From contig JAKJHU010000062.1 of the NCBI GenBank assembly GCA_022316685.1, positions 2,441,501 through 2,505,500 on the forward strand: a stretch of 64,000 nucleotides of DNA. Reading direction: 5' to 3'. Numbering within the stretch: position 1 is the stretch's first letter; every line of letters begins with the position of its first letter. Below the pieces are notes generated by a model, which worked only from the letters and a program-made list of their open reading frames with translations, was not told the DNA's origin and did not search any database. Positions 36,097-48,225 of this stretch are shown here, in pieces. The stretch comes from Progne subis subis. Its lineage: Eukaryota > Chordata > Aves > Passeriformes > Hirundinidae. The position numbers were made by a program, and so were the translations under genes.

Positions 36097-36097
36097 G
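36050..36097 (+). repeat. Compound (AAAG)n-(A)n-(AT)n microsatellite
   Basis: Four AAAG units run into an A stretch of about 18 bases and then about eight AT units. Each part is perfect or nearly so. Confidence 0.9.
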
Positions 36098-36615
36098 AAG
36101 AAAAGGAGAAGAAAATAGAACCAGGTTCAGAATAATTCCTGTCCAGGACAAGCCAGAATCAAGCCAAGGATAAATTTTGTTTCAAAAATGTACTTCAGTC
36201 ATAAACTCTAATTCGACCTGCATTAGGATTCCCATGCACAAGTCTTATTACTTCAAATTCTGTTTAAAGCCAAGTTGCGTTTTCAAAGCAGACCTGCACT
36301 GGAGAATCAATCAGCCACCTCCAGACTACAAACCAATTTTGTTAACATTATACAGACACCATCACAAGACCCAGGAACTCGGATACTTGGTAGCCTGCCT
36401 GGAATAGCAGACAACCATGCATTTAACTGGTATTTGGAGTCTGAATCCTGTCACCAGCTGAGAATGGCACAGCCTGGCCATCACAGCTGTGGGCAGGCAG
36501 GTGGCACCTTCACTGATGTCTGTGCTCCTTCCCAGATTCCAATTGAATTATCCTGATTACTCAACTGATTTTATTCCAGACTCTTGTACAGTTAAATTAT
36601 TTTATGGAATAAGTT

Positions 36616-36638
36616 AAAAAAAAAAAAAAAAAAAAAAA
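36616..36638 (+). repeat. Pure A tract, 23 bases
   Basis: An uninterrupted A run follows AAGTT and precedes GTCAAC. No retrocopy or target-site duplication is evident. Confidence 0.9.
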
Positions 36639-37014
36639 GTCAACAGAAGGCAGATAAAAGTCATATGTGTGGGGAGTCTTGATAGCAAAGGTCAAAATAT
36701 TTTAAAAGAGAGCAGTATAACAAGAACATTTTTCAATGCTTGCATTCTACATTTAATATTTTTTTTGTTGTTACAATTTAATGAACTCATGCAAAGGTCA
36801 GTGAAGTCAGAGGGAACCTTTCCTTTACATCCACAGGCTTTGGATTCAGCTTGACAAGTACTCTGGGACAATTTTGGGTGAAACCATCGGCATAAATGAA
36901 GGCTTAAGCATCTCTAATGAAGCCATATGGATTTCAAATTGCAAAGAGGCCTCAGACAAAGGACAAAGAAACCTGGTTATATATCCCTGGAGGTGCAGCA
37001 ACTTTTGTATTTTC

Positions 37015-37046
<32 letters not shown>

Positions 37047-37092
37047 GGAAATATAATAGTTATATTGCTGGAAATATAATAGTTATATTGCT
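37015..37092 (+). repeat. 29-base A tract followed by a perfect 23-bp tandem duplication
   Basis: A pure A run (37015-37043) is followed after three bases by two adjacent identical copies of a 23-base unit (37047-37069 and 37070-37092) that begins GGAAATATAATAG. The perfect identity points to a recent slippage duplication next to an unstable homopolymer. Confidence 0.92.
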
Positions 37093-40000
37093 GAAGCAGC
37101 TTTATCATAAATAGAAAACTGCACTCACAGGTTTGGGGAGAAGGAGGGAGGAGTTCAGTGATGGATACCAGCACTGATGGGCTCAGCTCAGCTCACACTC
37201 TCAGGAGATACACTTGTGCAAGTAGGGTATCCAGCAGCTTCCAGTACGGTTGTGCTCCGTTGTCAAAGGACAAAAAGAGTCCATAAATCTAAGAATGTTC
37301 TCTGGTCACCTTTTAAAAATGGTTTGGTGAAGTTCTAAGACCCAGATAATTCAGCAGATCAACGACATCCACACTTTGCACTGCCACTTACAGTGACAAA
37401 ATGAACTTCCAAATAAAAGGGGAAAAAAAATATATAACTAGATAAAGAAATCATAGTTTCTATAAAATGTCTTTAACTAGATTTCCTCTGGCATTCACCC
37501 TTTCCCACAGCTCAGCAGATCAGATGACCAGAGGTTCTCATGCAGGAAGGTGCCACGGAGAGATTTATTTCCAACGTTCTTTGTCAACAGGATCTGTCTC
37601 CTCCGTGCTAAATCAAACACACTAATGTGCGTTTTCCCCACAGCAAACTTTAGAAAAAACTCCGTGTTTCAGGCTGAGTAGAGCTGAGCACAGAGTGATG
37701 CTGGGTTACATTTTCATTAATGCACTGGAAGTGGATTAGGAGATCAAAGGTGCTGCTGTCAGAACCCATCCGTGTGCATCTCAGGAGCTTTCCCTCAGAG
37801 CAGCTCCAGAGCGGGCTCTGAACCACATCTCTGAGCCATTCTACACACGGAGTTCAAAGGATAATCATCCCCTAAACCTTTGTTTTCTTGGACACGAGGC
37901 TTTTCTCGGTGGGTCAGCCTGGGAAGCGCCATTCAGCCTTTGTCTTCCACAGGGACCACAGCAAACTGCTCAGCCCCTGACATCTGTTTAAGGCCTCACA
38001 AACAACATGCAGACCTCACTTCTGCTCCTGATTTTGCTCCTACTTCTTTCTATCCCTACACAAAAAAACCCCACCAAAACAACACACCAACCAAAAATAC
38101 CACAACGAATAATAACAACACGAATGAAGAGCGCTTGAAAGCTGAACGTTCAGCCTGTGCACTGAGAATCCTACTGTACCAGTATGGCTAAAAACATAGC
38201 TGAAAAACTAGTAGGGCTTTTGTTCTACTAAAAGACTCCATTAAAATTTAAAAAAATATGCCTTTTAGGGCATACAAAATAGATTCCATGGGTTACTTGC
38301 ATGTTTGGAAATGCTTCTTCAAACACCAAGAATTAAATAAGGGATCGGTGCTGGGCAAAACTCTGGGGTCTGGAGAAACTCAGGTCACAGACCGGAGGGA
38401 TCACATAAAACTCACTTTAATGACAAAAGGAATTATTCATCCCACAAAAATACCCTCAAGATTTGATGATAAAAATAATTAAGTCCGGTAGTGACTTAAT
38501 AATCCCAGTTACCACCACTTCCTCACTAACCTGAAAATTCCAGAATTAAGACAATTCTAGGCCAATATAGATAAAGAATGGCCTCTTCCCAGTCCAGAGG
38601 TAATTTATTTTGGCCTACTTTTTCTGGAGAAGAACTTCTTAACACCTCTCACATCCTCTTCCTCATAAGGATTCCTACCATCACACTGCTCAATGCCAGA
38701 GCAGCAAATCATCATCTAGTCCTTACTCATTAGAATTCCCATCACATTCAAGTTGTTTTGAAGAAATGCTGAACGTACCACGTGAAATGTGGTTACTCAC
38801 ATTTGGTGGAGACATTGTCTACATCAAGGATTTCTGCTTCCCATCTACCTCAGCAATTTTATCCATGGCCCAACTGCTAACATTTGCAGTGAACAATTGC
38901 GTGGAAGGAACTGATCTTTCCAGCTGATGTGGTCTAAATACCCACTGGTGTGGGACAGAAGAGAAGATGGAGAGGGATGTTCAGGCAGCATTTCCTGGCT
39001 AAAAAAAAATCCTGGAATTTTCTTTTTTCTTGTCACCTTGGCAGCACCAGCCCCCACTGCCCCACCAGCGTCGCGCTCAGCTGAGACACGAGTGAACTTG
39101 GAAACAGACCTCAGTAAACTCCAACAACCCACTGGAAGGCACTCCAGGGAATTTGCAGACAATGCATGGCAACAGATCTTGTTTTCTTGCTAAGAGCAAA
39201 GCTTAACTATTCCTTCCCAGCATTTTGCCCCCTAAAGCGTAACCACGCGTGGCTGCACACGCTGATGCGAGCTAATCCAAAGCAGTCTGGAAAAATGTGG
39301 GAATAAAAAAAAGGATAAGTGATTTTTTTGACTGCTTTCTTTTGACATCTGTTTCGCAGATTCTTTTCCTTGTCAGTGCTTTTAAACTTTGTTACCTGTG
39401 AAGAGGGTTTTATATAGGTGAGCTCAAATTCCATGGGAGAGCAGAAGGGAGCACTGCACTGAGGAACTGGATATTACCAGATAGATTTCAATAAATCAGG
39501 TCATCATCATTTTATAAAAGGTGGTCCTACCCTCAGTATTTGGAATTTAGATCTGCATGCTTTGATTATTGGAAATAGGCCTCTGACCAAATACATTTTA
39601 GAAGCAATTTCTTCTTTTTTTCTCTCTACATAAGCAGAAAGATCAGGAGGTATAACCAGGGTCAGCTGCAGGTAGCACAAAGGGCAGTCACCTGTTGGGG
39701 ACAGCAGCATGGACACAACTCTGGCACCCACTTTGTCTCAATAAAAATTGTATTTTACCTGGACAAGATAGAAGATTGTCTGAAAGGTGGTAGAACTTGA
39801 CTCAGATGGTTCTACATCCTAATAAAACCAGTATAAATTCAGACAGTCTCTCTGCAATCACTGATCATCCGATGCGGTTTTTTTGGAACATAAATCTATG
39901 TTATTATTCATATTCTCCTTGCACAGCAGGAAATTACTGCAGGTACATCAAAGCACAAGATTCCATCCCACAGAAGGGACAGAATTGTTTCAGGGACGTG

Positions 40001-40724
40001 GTTTGTAGCAACAAATCTAGGCAAGAAGAATATAATGCTGAATGCTGAGAGCCTTGCACTGAGGAGGTTTTTATTCATTCCTTTTCTATTAAGCAAGGCT
40101 CTTTCTGTTTCCAATGAAAGACAGTTGTTACCATAGTTGTATAACACAGCTGGAGAATGCAATTAGCCTTGCCTTTCTCCATTTACAAATTACTTGTTAT
40201 GCTCAGCCTTATTCCTAGCCAAGGACGATAACACACCTTAAGTCAACAAATAAGGGAAGTTAATGGGGCAGTGCAATGTTTATATTTTACTTTACAAGAA
40301 AAGGGAAAGCCAAGGCAGGGACACACAGAGACTCTGCAGCTATCATCAGTGTTTCCAAGGAAGGCAGTATGCTCCATCCCTGTCCTTTGTCCCAAATTTT
40401 GCCCAGAATCCCACCTTCTTCCCTGGTTTCGACACCAGAGGTTCAAAGAAGAAGTGAGGATGAGGGAGTTACACCCTGAAATATAGCTCAGGTCAGGGAG
40501 AAGCACAGAGAGAAAGCTCTGGTCTGTTCCAGGTGATTGATGTGTTGTAAAGAAATTTTATAGAAATCCTAAACTTGGGTAGACACACAGGTGTTAAGAG
40601 CAGGCAAATAAAAATCTCTTTCTGTCTGCATTTCTGGCAAAGCTCTATTGTGTTTTCAAAGATGCAAAGTGTCCTCACAGACATGAGGGAGTGTATCCAG
40701 GGAAGAATCCACAGGTAAAAGAGG

Positions 40725-41082
40725 ACTTGTTTTCAAAATCCTTAAGATATCAGAATGTCAAAATATAACTTCTTTTTTCATACTAGAAAATCTTAAAAGA
40801 AGGCAAGGAATTGAAGAAAGGGACCATATCCTACTTAGCTGGTGAAAGAAGTGAAAATTTTTTGTTAATATATTCTCTCCTTTTTATCCCAATACGAGGG
40901 TTACACCGACAATTCTGTGCTTGGAAAATCTTTTTCATTCTCAACTCCTCAGCTCACAGTCAAATTCTAATGCAAGACCAAGTAAGGATTTAAAGAAATC
41001 CAAACTATCGTTTTTTTTAAAAAAAGGTTCAGAATCCCTTATTATTTTTCTATTACAATGCAGGTAAAAGTCTTGAAAAGAG
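40725..41082 (+). repeat. Local 360-bp direct duplication, copy 1
   Basis: This block aligns end to end with 43897-44252 in the same orientation, at roughly 85% identity by eye and with small indels. Shared landmarks in order are CTTGTTTT, GAAGGCAAGGAATTG, CTACTTAGCTGGTGAAAG, CACCGACAATTCTGTG, CATTCTCAACTCCTCAGC and ATTACAATGCAGGTAAAAGT. The flanks do not match. No known avian repeat landmark is recognisable, so it is either a local duplication or a low-copy dispersed repeat. A 60-codon frame (40811-40993 plus) is not preserved in the other copy, which argues against coding. Confidence 0.85.
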
Positions 41083-42969
41083 CAAAGGAAGGAATGAGAG
41101 AAGAAGAAGAGGCAAAATGAACATAAGGGCATCCCCCTACCACTTGGAAACTGACTGTCTGGATACTGCACGTGAATGCCAGAAGATTGTTGGGAGTAGG
41201 TTTTATCACAACACTTCCAGAAAGTGCCCCTCAAAGTGTGCATCTGCTTACAGACTACAAAGCAGTGCTGGGTCAAGGTGTCACAGGAAATCCCAGCATT
41301 CATCTGCACTGAGGAGTTCAAGCCAGAAGCCAAGAAAATCGCAGCTTCCCTTGCTCCACGCCATGTTTTTGAGACTTAACCCAACATTTTTTTGCTCAAA
41401 TTTGAATCCCCGTTTCACATTTGCTCAGAACTCAATCACTGTCCTTCGTTCTCGTTAACAAGTGGCTGCCTCTCAACAGTGTTTTGGTGACTAATTTATT
41501 TTGAATGTTCTCTGCGATACGAGCACTTCACGGAAAGTTGCTTTCCTGCAAATTTCCTGTGAGAGGTCCTCAGAGCCAAAAGCTCTCATGTCACAGCACC
41601 ATCACAGAAGCTCCTCCACTGCATGTTTCAGTGCCGTTCTGTTCGGTGTTAACAGACAATAAACATCTTGAAATCATTCAAATCCCCACAAAACACGCAG
41701 TTCCCAAGGAGTCGTCCCTGGAGTGCTCACAGAGTGCAGCAACACCACTGCTGGTGACACCCAGAGGCTCAGTCCATTATCTCCCTCATCAAAGCCTACG
41801 TTTCATCTGAAGGTAACAACACCCTTCAATTTTGCATTCTGCTTAAACACAGGTACTGCTGAAAAACAGGCTTAAGAAGCAGAAGGTCAAAGAGAAGGGA
41901 AAACAACAGCATCCTACACCCTGCCAACTAAACAGCAGCTCAGGAGTACTAAAGCAGCATTCTGAGCTTTTTATCACAGCATTGCAAAAAGCAAAACCTG
42001 GCCTGGTCTAAGGCAGGCTGCCAGAGGAGTTTAACACGGACATCCAGCAGAACTGAAGTACAAATGATAAAGGTGATGGTTCAGATAAGACAACAAATCT
42101 ATCTCTGTTCAGAATTTCTCTGTTTACAGCATGTAGGATAAACTGTGTGGCTAATAGAGCAAAGTGACCCAGCACAGTGTCAAAATTTTTCTCACATGCA
42201 CTCTCTGTCCCCTGAGCATAACAGCAACTTCTTCTCTCTAAGTTTAAAATATTTTTTGCAGCTTCAGAGATGAGGAGGATAAAGATTTCACACCCTTTTT
42301 CAGAAAAGAGAACAATTTTCTTTGTATTTTTCTTTTAGGAAAAATACAAGCATCCACACATTGTAAATTGCATGTGAACTAAACAAAGAAACTGTTCAAA
42401 TGGTTTCTTGTTATGAAAGCCAAATTTAACAACCCCTTTCATTATAAATGTTAAATGCTGGAAGCCTCTGTAGCTAGAGGAGCTAAAACGCATTGTAAAC
42501 CATTGAGACAACAATAAGGAAGTCACAATATTTTGTATAAAATGCCACTCAGGAACAGCTCTCCCCATCTTATATAAGTAATCTACCAGGAAGATAAAAA
42601 GATGGGAAATGGGAATTTAAAAAAAAAAAAAAAAGGAAAAGACAAGAACATGGAAGTACTAAAGTACTGATAAACAGCATACCACCAAGATGAGTGAGTG
42701 GATTAGCAGCATAATCCTAAAGACTAGGAAAAGAAATTTGTTTGTTTTTTTTTTTTCCTCACAAACCCCTCTCCTGAGATTTCACTTGTCCATCAGACAG
42801 ACTGATTTGCAGCATTCCCTCGTTCATCTAGAGTCTGCTGAATGCCCCACAGACAGAGTAATGCTCCCAAAGAGCAGACACCAAAGGAGTAGTGCTGAGC
42901 AATTTCCCAGATAAATGTCTCTTCATGACTCCCAGGTAACAGTGTCACAACTCAGGCACCTTTGAGTAA
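41083..42969. other. Unique non-coding stretch
   Basis: No gene is visible. The longest frames (130 codons at 40941-41333 minus and 113 codons at 41117-41458 plus) oppose each other and lack domains. A 16-base A run is at 42619-42634. Confidence 0.55.
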
Positions 42970-43232
42970 TGACCCTGAGCAATCTGAAGTGGCTGCAGCA
43001 AGGCAGGACCACAGAGACTGGATACCAGGAAAAAAAACTTCTTCACAGAAAAGGTTCTCAAACACTGGAACAGGCTGCCCAGGAAAGCAGCTGATTCACC
43101 ATCCCTGGAGGTAATTAAAAGTTGCGTAGATGTGGCACCTGGGGACGTAGTTAGTGGTGGGCTTGACAGTAAAAGCTGGAGTCAACGACCTAAAAATGGT
43201 CTTTTCAGCCTAAATGATCCTGTGATTCTAGG
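42970..43232 (+). mobile_element. CR1 LINE 3' fragment (plus strand)
   Basis: The segment carries the ordered 3' landmarks of a CR1 LINE: AGAGACTGGATACCAGG, AACTTCTTCACAG, GGAACAGGCTGCCCAGG, GATTCACCATCCCTGGAGG, TAGATGTGGCACCTGGGGAC, TTAGTGGTGGGCTTG, TGGTCTTTTCAGCCTAAATG and a terminal GATCCTGTGATTCTA. The wording differs from the CR1 copy at 7840-8134, so the two belong to different CR1 subfamilies. The 5' part, including all coding sequence, is absent. It lies between the two copies of the local duplication but is not part of either. Confidence 0.94.
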
Positions 43233-43896
43233 AAAACAGAAAGAGCAGACTGCCAAGCGAAAGGGAAGATGAGAAATGCATTGCTCAGAGTTGCACTAGA
43301 AGAATCAATGTGACATCATTTTTTGAGAGCAAAGGTAGCAATGGATTAAAGTGAAGGGATGAGTGTGAGGAAGAAAAAGTTGGTACAGCAGTTTCACCCT
43401 CAGGAGAACAAAGGCTGGTTGTAAAGATAAGTAAATGTATCTTCTGTGAATAACATGGGGTTTTATGTGCTATAAACCATTCATTGTATACATATTTTTG
43501 GAATCCAGAAGAAACATGAACTACGACATCATGAATTGCAGCTTTTAAGCTCATCTCTGGCATTTTTACAGCGAGGGACCAACAGAGGTCTGACTAGGAC
43601 CAGGGTGATCTCTTTGTACAGAACATTTCCTCACTGTCGTGGCAGTTCTGCCCTTTTTGGGTTGCCAGTGAGGACTCGTTCTGCTGCAGAGTGGTTGTTT
43701 AGCATCACACCTGCAAGAACACTTTGGGCACCTTCCTGGAAGGGCAGATGCGGGACCTGGGAATGCCAAAAGCGCTTCTCTGCGGGGTATTTGCTGTGGT
43801 AGGGTAGCAAAGGTGGACAGACAAGTTCTGTGTGGTTTTACTCAGGCGTGTTTCAGGTGTGTTAGGAAGGCTGGGGTTTTTTTTTTCCTTTTTTTA
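43233..43896. other. Unique non-coding stretch
   Basis: No gene is visible. An 88-codon plus frame (43536-43802) and a 67-codon minus frame overlap without domains. A T-rich patch at 43877-43895 borders the following duplication. Confidence 0.55.
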
Positions 43897-44252
43897 ACTT
43901 GTTTTTAAAATTCTTAAGATACCAGAATGTCGAGATTTAACTTTTTCTTTTATACTGGGAAATCTAATAAGAAGGCAAGGAATTGCAGACAGGGACCACA
44001 TCCTACTTAGCTGGTGAAAGAAGTGAAAATGGTTTTTTTATATATTCCCTCCTTTTTATCCCAATACAAGGGTCACACCGACAATTCTGTGCTTGGAAAA
44101 TCTCTTTCATTCTCAACTCCTCAGCTTATAGTCAAATTCTAAAGCAAGACAGGTAAGGATTTAAAGAAATCCAAACCATCTTTTTAATAAGTAAAAAAGG
44201 ATCAGAATCCCTATTTATTTTTCTATTACAATGCAGGTAAAAGTGTCAAAAG
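43897..44252 (+). repeat. Local 360-bp direct duplication, copy 2
   Basis: This is the partner of 40725-41082, about 3.2 kb downstream in the same orientation. It keeps the full length of the block but differs by scattered substitutions and a few small indels, including GATTTAAC for ATATAAC near the left end. It contains a consensus donor-like ACAGGTAAGG near 44148 where copy 1 has CCAAGTAAGG. No open frame spans it. Confidence 0.85.
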
Positions 44253-46837
44253 CAGGGATTTGTTGTCCAGCACAAATGGTTCTGGGCAGATTTCTTTAAA
44301 TACACACCCTTCTCTAGCATAGTTTTGAATGCTTAATGGATTTCCACACAAGGACCAGAGAAAAATGGTGTTTAAGGGGTGTAACCCTACACAGACTTCA
44401 TTGATACTGAAGTATTCCCTCATAAAGTTCAAGCACTTTTCTCAAAAGCAGGCTTCTTCCTCTGGAAAAGCATTCCTTACAGGGAAAAAATCACCTTCAG
44501 AATGGAGTTTGATTACCCTCCTACAGATGCAGGTGTATCCTGAGCCTCAACTACGACTCGTTATCTCTCATTATGGCTGATGAATTTAATAGCAGCAGTT
44601 GCACCAGCTGCAATTCTTCTTTATAGGTAGTTATCTATACTTATTGTCGACAAAAAATCCCCAGCCTTCAGCACAGAGATAAGATCAGAGATGCTCCTTT
44701 CTTCTTTAGTCTGAGGAAGAGGTTCCAGGGCAATAAAGCAAATTAATCCTGCAGTTGCACCTCCAGTTTTAGAAGGGATTTAAAATCAGAGTGCCAGTGA
44801 GAGGCACACCCATGTGAAGGCAGAGAGAAGGGATTTCATCAGAACCTGTTAGATTTTCAAGCACTGATTAGTTCAGTAACAGGCAAGTCTAAACCTTGCA
44901 TGCACTCCTGCAGAGTTCCAGGGGAAAACAGCCTAAGTATTTTCAAGGAATTATAGTTTAGGAGTTTAATGCTATGGGTTTCTCATCTCAAAGGCTGGCT
45001 GGCACAGGCACCAAGCTGAGCTTCAAGCCTTGGCGCCTAAGCAGAAACAGCTATCAAAAGACAGATTTGAATCCTTTGTTTGAGTACAGAATCATTTTCA
45101 ATAGCAGCATTCAATCTCAAAATATATTATTTACAACCGAGCTAGGAGCGGATTTTGTTCCATAATTAAAGTGCACGAAGTGTAATACCCAACTGCCTCT
45201 TAAGGAAACCATGACAGAGCCAGACTTGACTGTTGGTGCAACTGCTCCAGCAATCACTAAAATACGATGTATTTTAGATTTAAATGTCACTCTGATTCCA
45301 CCTCTAGATTAGCTTATTTCCAAGCTGCTGTCCCACAGCTGCATGCCATCTCTCAGTAAGTGATAATTACACACAAAGTGGATCCCAGCTGGCAAGACCA
45401 AGGCAAGTCTTCAAGCCAAAGCTGAGCAGGGTTCAGTGAAGATGTGCATCCTGTTAGTAGTATCTGTGCTTGCAAATCTAGAAAAATTTGGTCCAAAGGA
45501 AAGGAAGCATTCTTATGCAGATATTAAGAGTCCAAGCTATCCTTTGTAGATAGAACTTACCTGACACTCATCAGACCTGGCAGCAGCAGGGTCCACAATC
45601 ACATTTGTTCGTGTTTGCTCATTGTTAGTTTCAATTCCTCTTTCCCCCATGCTCCTAATCTTTGCTACCCTTCTGCTTACCAACGCTGTAACAAAGGAGA
45701 TGACAATATCCATTAACACATCCCTCAGTAATGCCACAAACTTCACAGAACCAGCCCACCTGGTGGTTGAAAATAGGCTGGTGGAAACAGCTGAACAAGG
45801 AATTTGAATTTCAGGGGTGTCAGCATTACCCATGATAGCAGACAGGCAACCCAAAAGCTACCATGTTTTACACTTGTCTAAATCTTCACTTTTTTAAAAC
45901 TAGAAAACAGCTACAAGCTTTTTCTTTTTTTTTTTTTTTTCCCCCTACCCATGGCTACTTGTCCTATTCCTGACTCTACAGTCACCCCTCATGCTGTCAG
46001 TGATCAATTTGGTGGTCTTCCCACAAAGATTTTTTTATCTTATATCTGACCTGGTCTTCCCCAAAATCTATTGTTTTATGGCATGGAAAAAGCAGCTAGC
46101 AGTGAGGTCCCAGCACAGCACACTCAGCCTATGGATTTTCAATAGTATCTCACATTTTGCCACACGCATTTTTTCTCCCCCAAGGATCCTCGGATATCAG
46201 ACCACCAACACAAAGACCAAAGCCAGGCAGTACACAATCCCACAAGTATCACTAGCAGAAAACACAGTTTGAGACAATTTTTCCATTTACAGTGTTTGAC
46301 TTGCGTTCACAGCCGTCAACAAGAGATGAAGGAAATTACCTTATCAGGCCTTTGGTTGAAGAACTGGCAGATTCTCCTGCCTGCTTAACAAAAGCTAAAC
46401 TGTGCTGGATCTCCTTAGCAACCACAGCAAACAAATGTGCTCAGAAAGGGGGGGAAAAAGTCTACTAGCATGGCATCAGGTTCAGTTTATGTCCACACTG
46501 TCGACACATTTTAATGCTACCCAACTCACAGTTGGGCAACAGCAGCTATAAATCTGTGTGCTGGTACTATACAGTGCCATCCCCCTGACTTTCCATCTTC
46601 CTTCTTGGAGCTTAATATCAGTTCAGAAGAACTTCCAGAGAGCATTAGAACCCATCTCAGCATCTCAGCTGGACATTTTCACCCGGTTTCCAAGCCACAA
46701 GCAAGCCTTAGCCCTTCTCCTCCAGCTCCAACACTTGCCGTGGAAAGCATCAGCCCCATCTGCCAAAGCAGCATTTTTACCTGAGACAGACTGCTGCTGA
46801 CCTGGAAAATCTGAGATTATTTCACTGATCGTCAGAT
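44253..46837. other. Unique non-coding stretch with one exon-like frame
   Basis: No gene is certain. The notable item is the minus-strand frame at 45537-45854, listed separately. A 16-base T run is at 45925-45940. Elsewhere the frames are 93 codons or shorter with no domains. Confidence 0.5.
45561..45685 (-). other. Exon-like segment with strong splice signals (minus strand)
   Basis: On the minus strand the acceptor-like CTCCTTTGTTACAG is followed by 125 bases that stay open and end in a perfect donor consensus, CAG|GTAAGT. The segment lies inside a 105-codon open frame (45537-45854). In that frame it reads ...RRVAKIRSMGERGIETN and so on to ...ARSDECQ, with a hydrophobic stretch just upstream. 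I do not recognise the protein, and no partner exon with a matching phase was identified nearby. A 61-codon frame is open on the other strand. It could be an exon of a long non-coding RNA, an unrecognised gene, or a chance pseudo-exon, which is common in introns. Confidence 0.2.
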
Positions 46838-47437
46838 CCACACTGTGAACTTATGTTATATGTTTTATGCTTTAGCCAGTGTGAGAAAACCAAGGACAAC
46901 CAGCAATTGTGGTCCATCAGGCCCACACTGTGAACATTTAATAAATGTTATATGTTCTATGCTTTAGCCAGTGTGAGAAAACCAAGAACAACCAGCAACT
47001 GTGGTCCCTCAGGTCCACACTGTGAACATTTAATAAATATGTTCTATGCTTTAGCCAGTGTAAGAAAACCAAGAACAACCAGCAATTGTGGTCCATCAGG
47101 TCCACACTGTGAACATTTAATAAATGTTATATGTTCTATGCTTTAGCCAGTGTGAGAAAACCAAGAACAACCAGCAATTTTGGTCCCTCAGGTCCACACT
47201 GTGAACATTTAATAAATATGTTCTATGCTTTAGCCAGTGTAAGAAAACCAAGAACAACCAGCAATTGTGGTCCATCAGGTCCACACTGTGAACATTTAAT
47301 AAATATGTTCTATGCTTTAGCCAGTGTAAGAAAACCAGGAACAACCAGCAATTGTGGTCCATCAGGTCCACACTGTGAACATTTAATAAATGTTTTATGT
47401 TCTATATTTTAGCCAGTGTGAGAAAACGAAGGACAGC
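46838..47437 (+). repeat. Tandem array of seven 85-92-bp units
   Basis: Seven units, each starting CCACACTGTGAAC, begin at 46838, 46923, 47015, 47102, 47194, 47281 and 47368, with spacings of 85, 92, 87, 92, 87 and 87 bases. The 92/87 alternation occurs twice, which suggests that a 179-bp pair was duplicated as a whole. Each unit also contains TTTAGCCAGTGT, CAACCAGCAA and, from the second unit on, ATTTAATAAAT. Because 87 is divisible by three, a 29-residue period stays open on both strands, giving repetitive frames at 46952-47146, 47131-47412 and 47117-47371. The last unit is more diverged. This is a minisatellite rather than a repeat protein. Confidence 0.95.
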
Positions 47438-48225
47438 CCACAACTATCAAATTAACAGCAGAGACTTGAGGGCAAAGCACTGTTTTTATGGACAGAGGTT
47501 TCTTAGGATAGTTTTACGTGGTCTGTGAGACTAGGAACTCAACAGCTCCTTATGGAATTGTTGTGAGACAAGTTTGAAATGTTCAGCTGACTGCCTAAAA
47601 TACAGCAGTGCCCTCCTGTGTAGAGAAGGACATGTCAGCAAATAACCACTAGAGCAGTCTGTACCTGTGGCAAGAGGCGAGCAAGCAACAGCACTTCCCT
47701 GATGCATCTGTCCCCCATTTTCTGAGGAAGGCCTGTGTGTTTCTTTTCCAGTACAGTTCCTCTGGAAAAGAAGCTGAAGGTGCAAACTGCAGCCCTTCCT
47801 GAAGGGACCTGGAATCACACATCCCCCTACATCTTCTTTTCAGCATGTGCACACCTTGAGAAGTTACTTTTAAGGAAGCAGAATCAGTTTTATTACCACT
47901 CTTAGCTTGTGGTAATTTTCTCCAGGTGGTGGGCTCTTACCTCCTCTTTTATTTTCACTTCTGCCATTGAAACACTGTTTCACAAGTCCAAGGTAAGTGG
48001 AGAAGCCAAGGCACATACAGAAGATGACATTTTTCAAAAAACACCCACACTCACATTTCAGCTAAAAGGCAAGCTCTACCCCCAACAAAAGGGAAATAAA
48101 TTGAGAAAAGACCATTTCCCAAAGTTACCAAGCATTGTTCTAGCTGAAGCTTTTCAGCATCACAGCTAGATCAGATAGTCCCAGACCAACACTACACAGG
48201 CCACTGAGCCAAAGCTTTATGAAAA
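47438..48225. other. Unique non-coding stretch
   Basis: No gene is visible. Frames are up to 95 codons (47531-47818 minus) without domains. A 67-base stretch with flanking splice-like signals is at 47926-47992 and is described in the findings. Confidence 0.5.

Larger units (their letters stand above)
34977..40724. other. Unique non-coding stretch with A tracts
   Basis: No gene is visible; the longest frames are 103 codons (37880-38191 plus) and 105 codons (38845-39162 minus), without domains. Inside are an AAAG microsatellite with A run and (AT)n at 36050-36097, A runs at 36616-36638 and 37015-37043, a 23-bp tandem duplication at 37047-37092 and an A/C-rich tract at 38060-38112. Confidence 0.5.

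Noticed and set aside
46952..47412. Repeat protein with 29-residue units
   Set aside because: The unit length of 87 bases keeps any frame open, both strands are open, and unit differences are not biased to silent positions. It is a minisatellite.
46838..47437. CRISPR-like array
   Set aside because: Units are contiguous and similar throughout, without unique spacers, and the host is a vertebrate.
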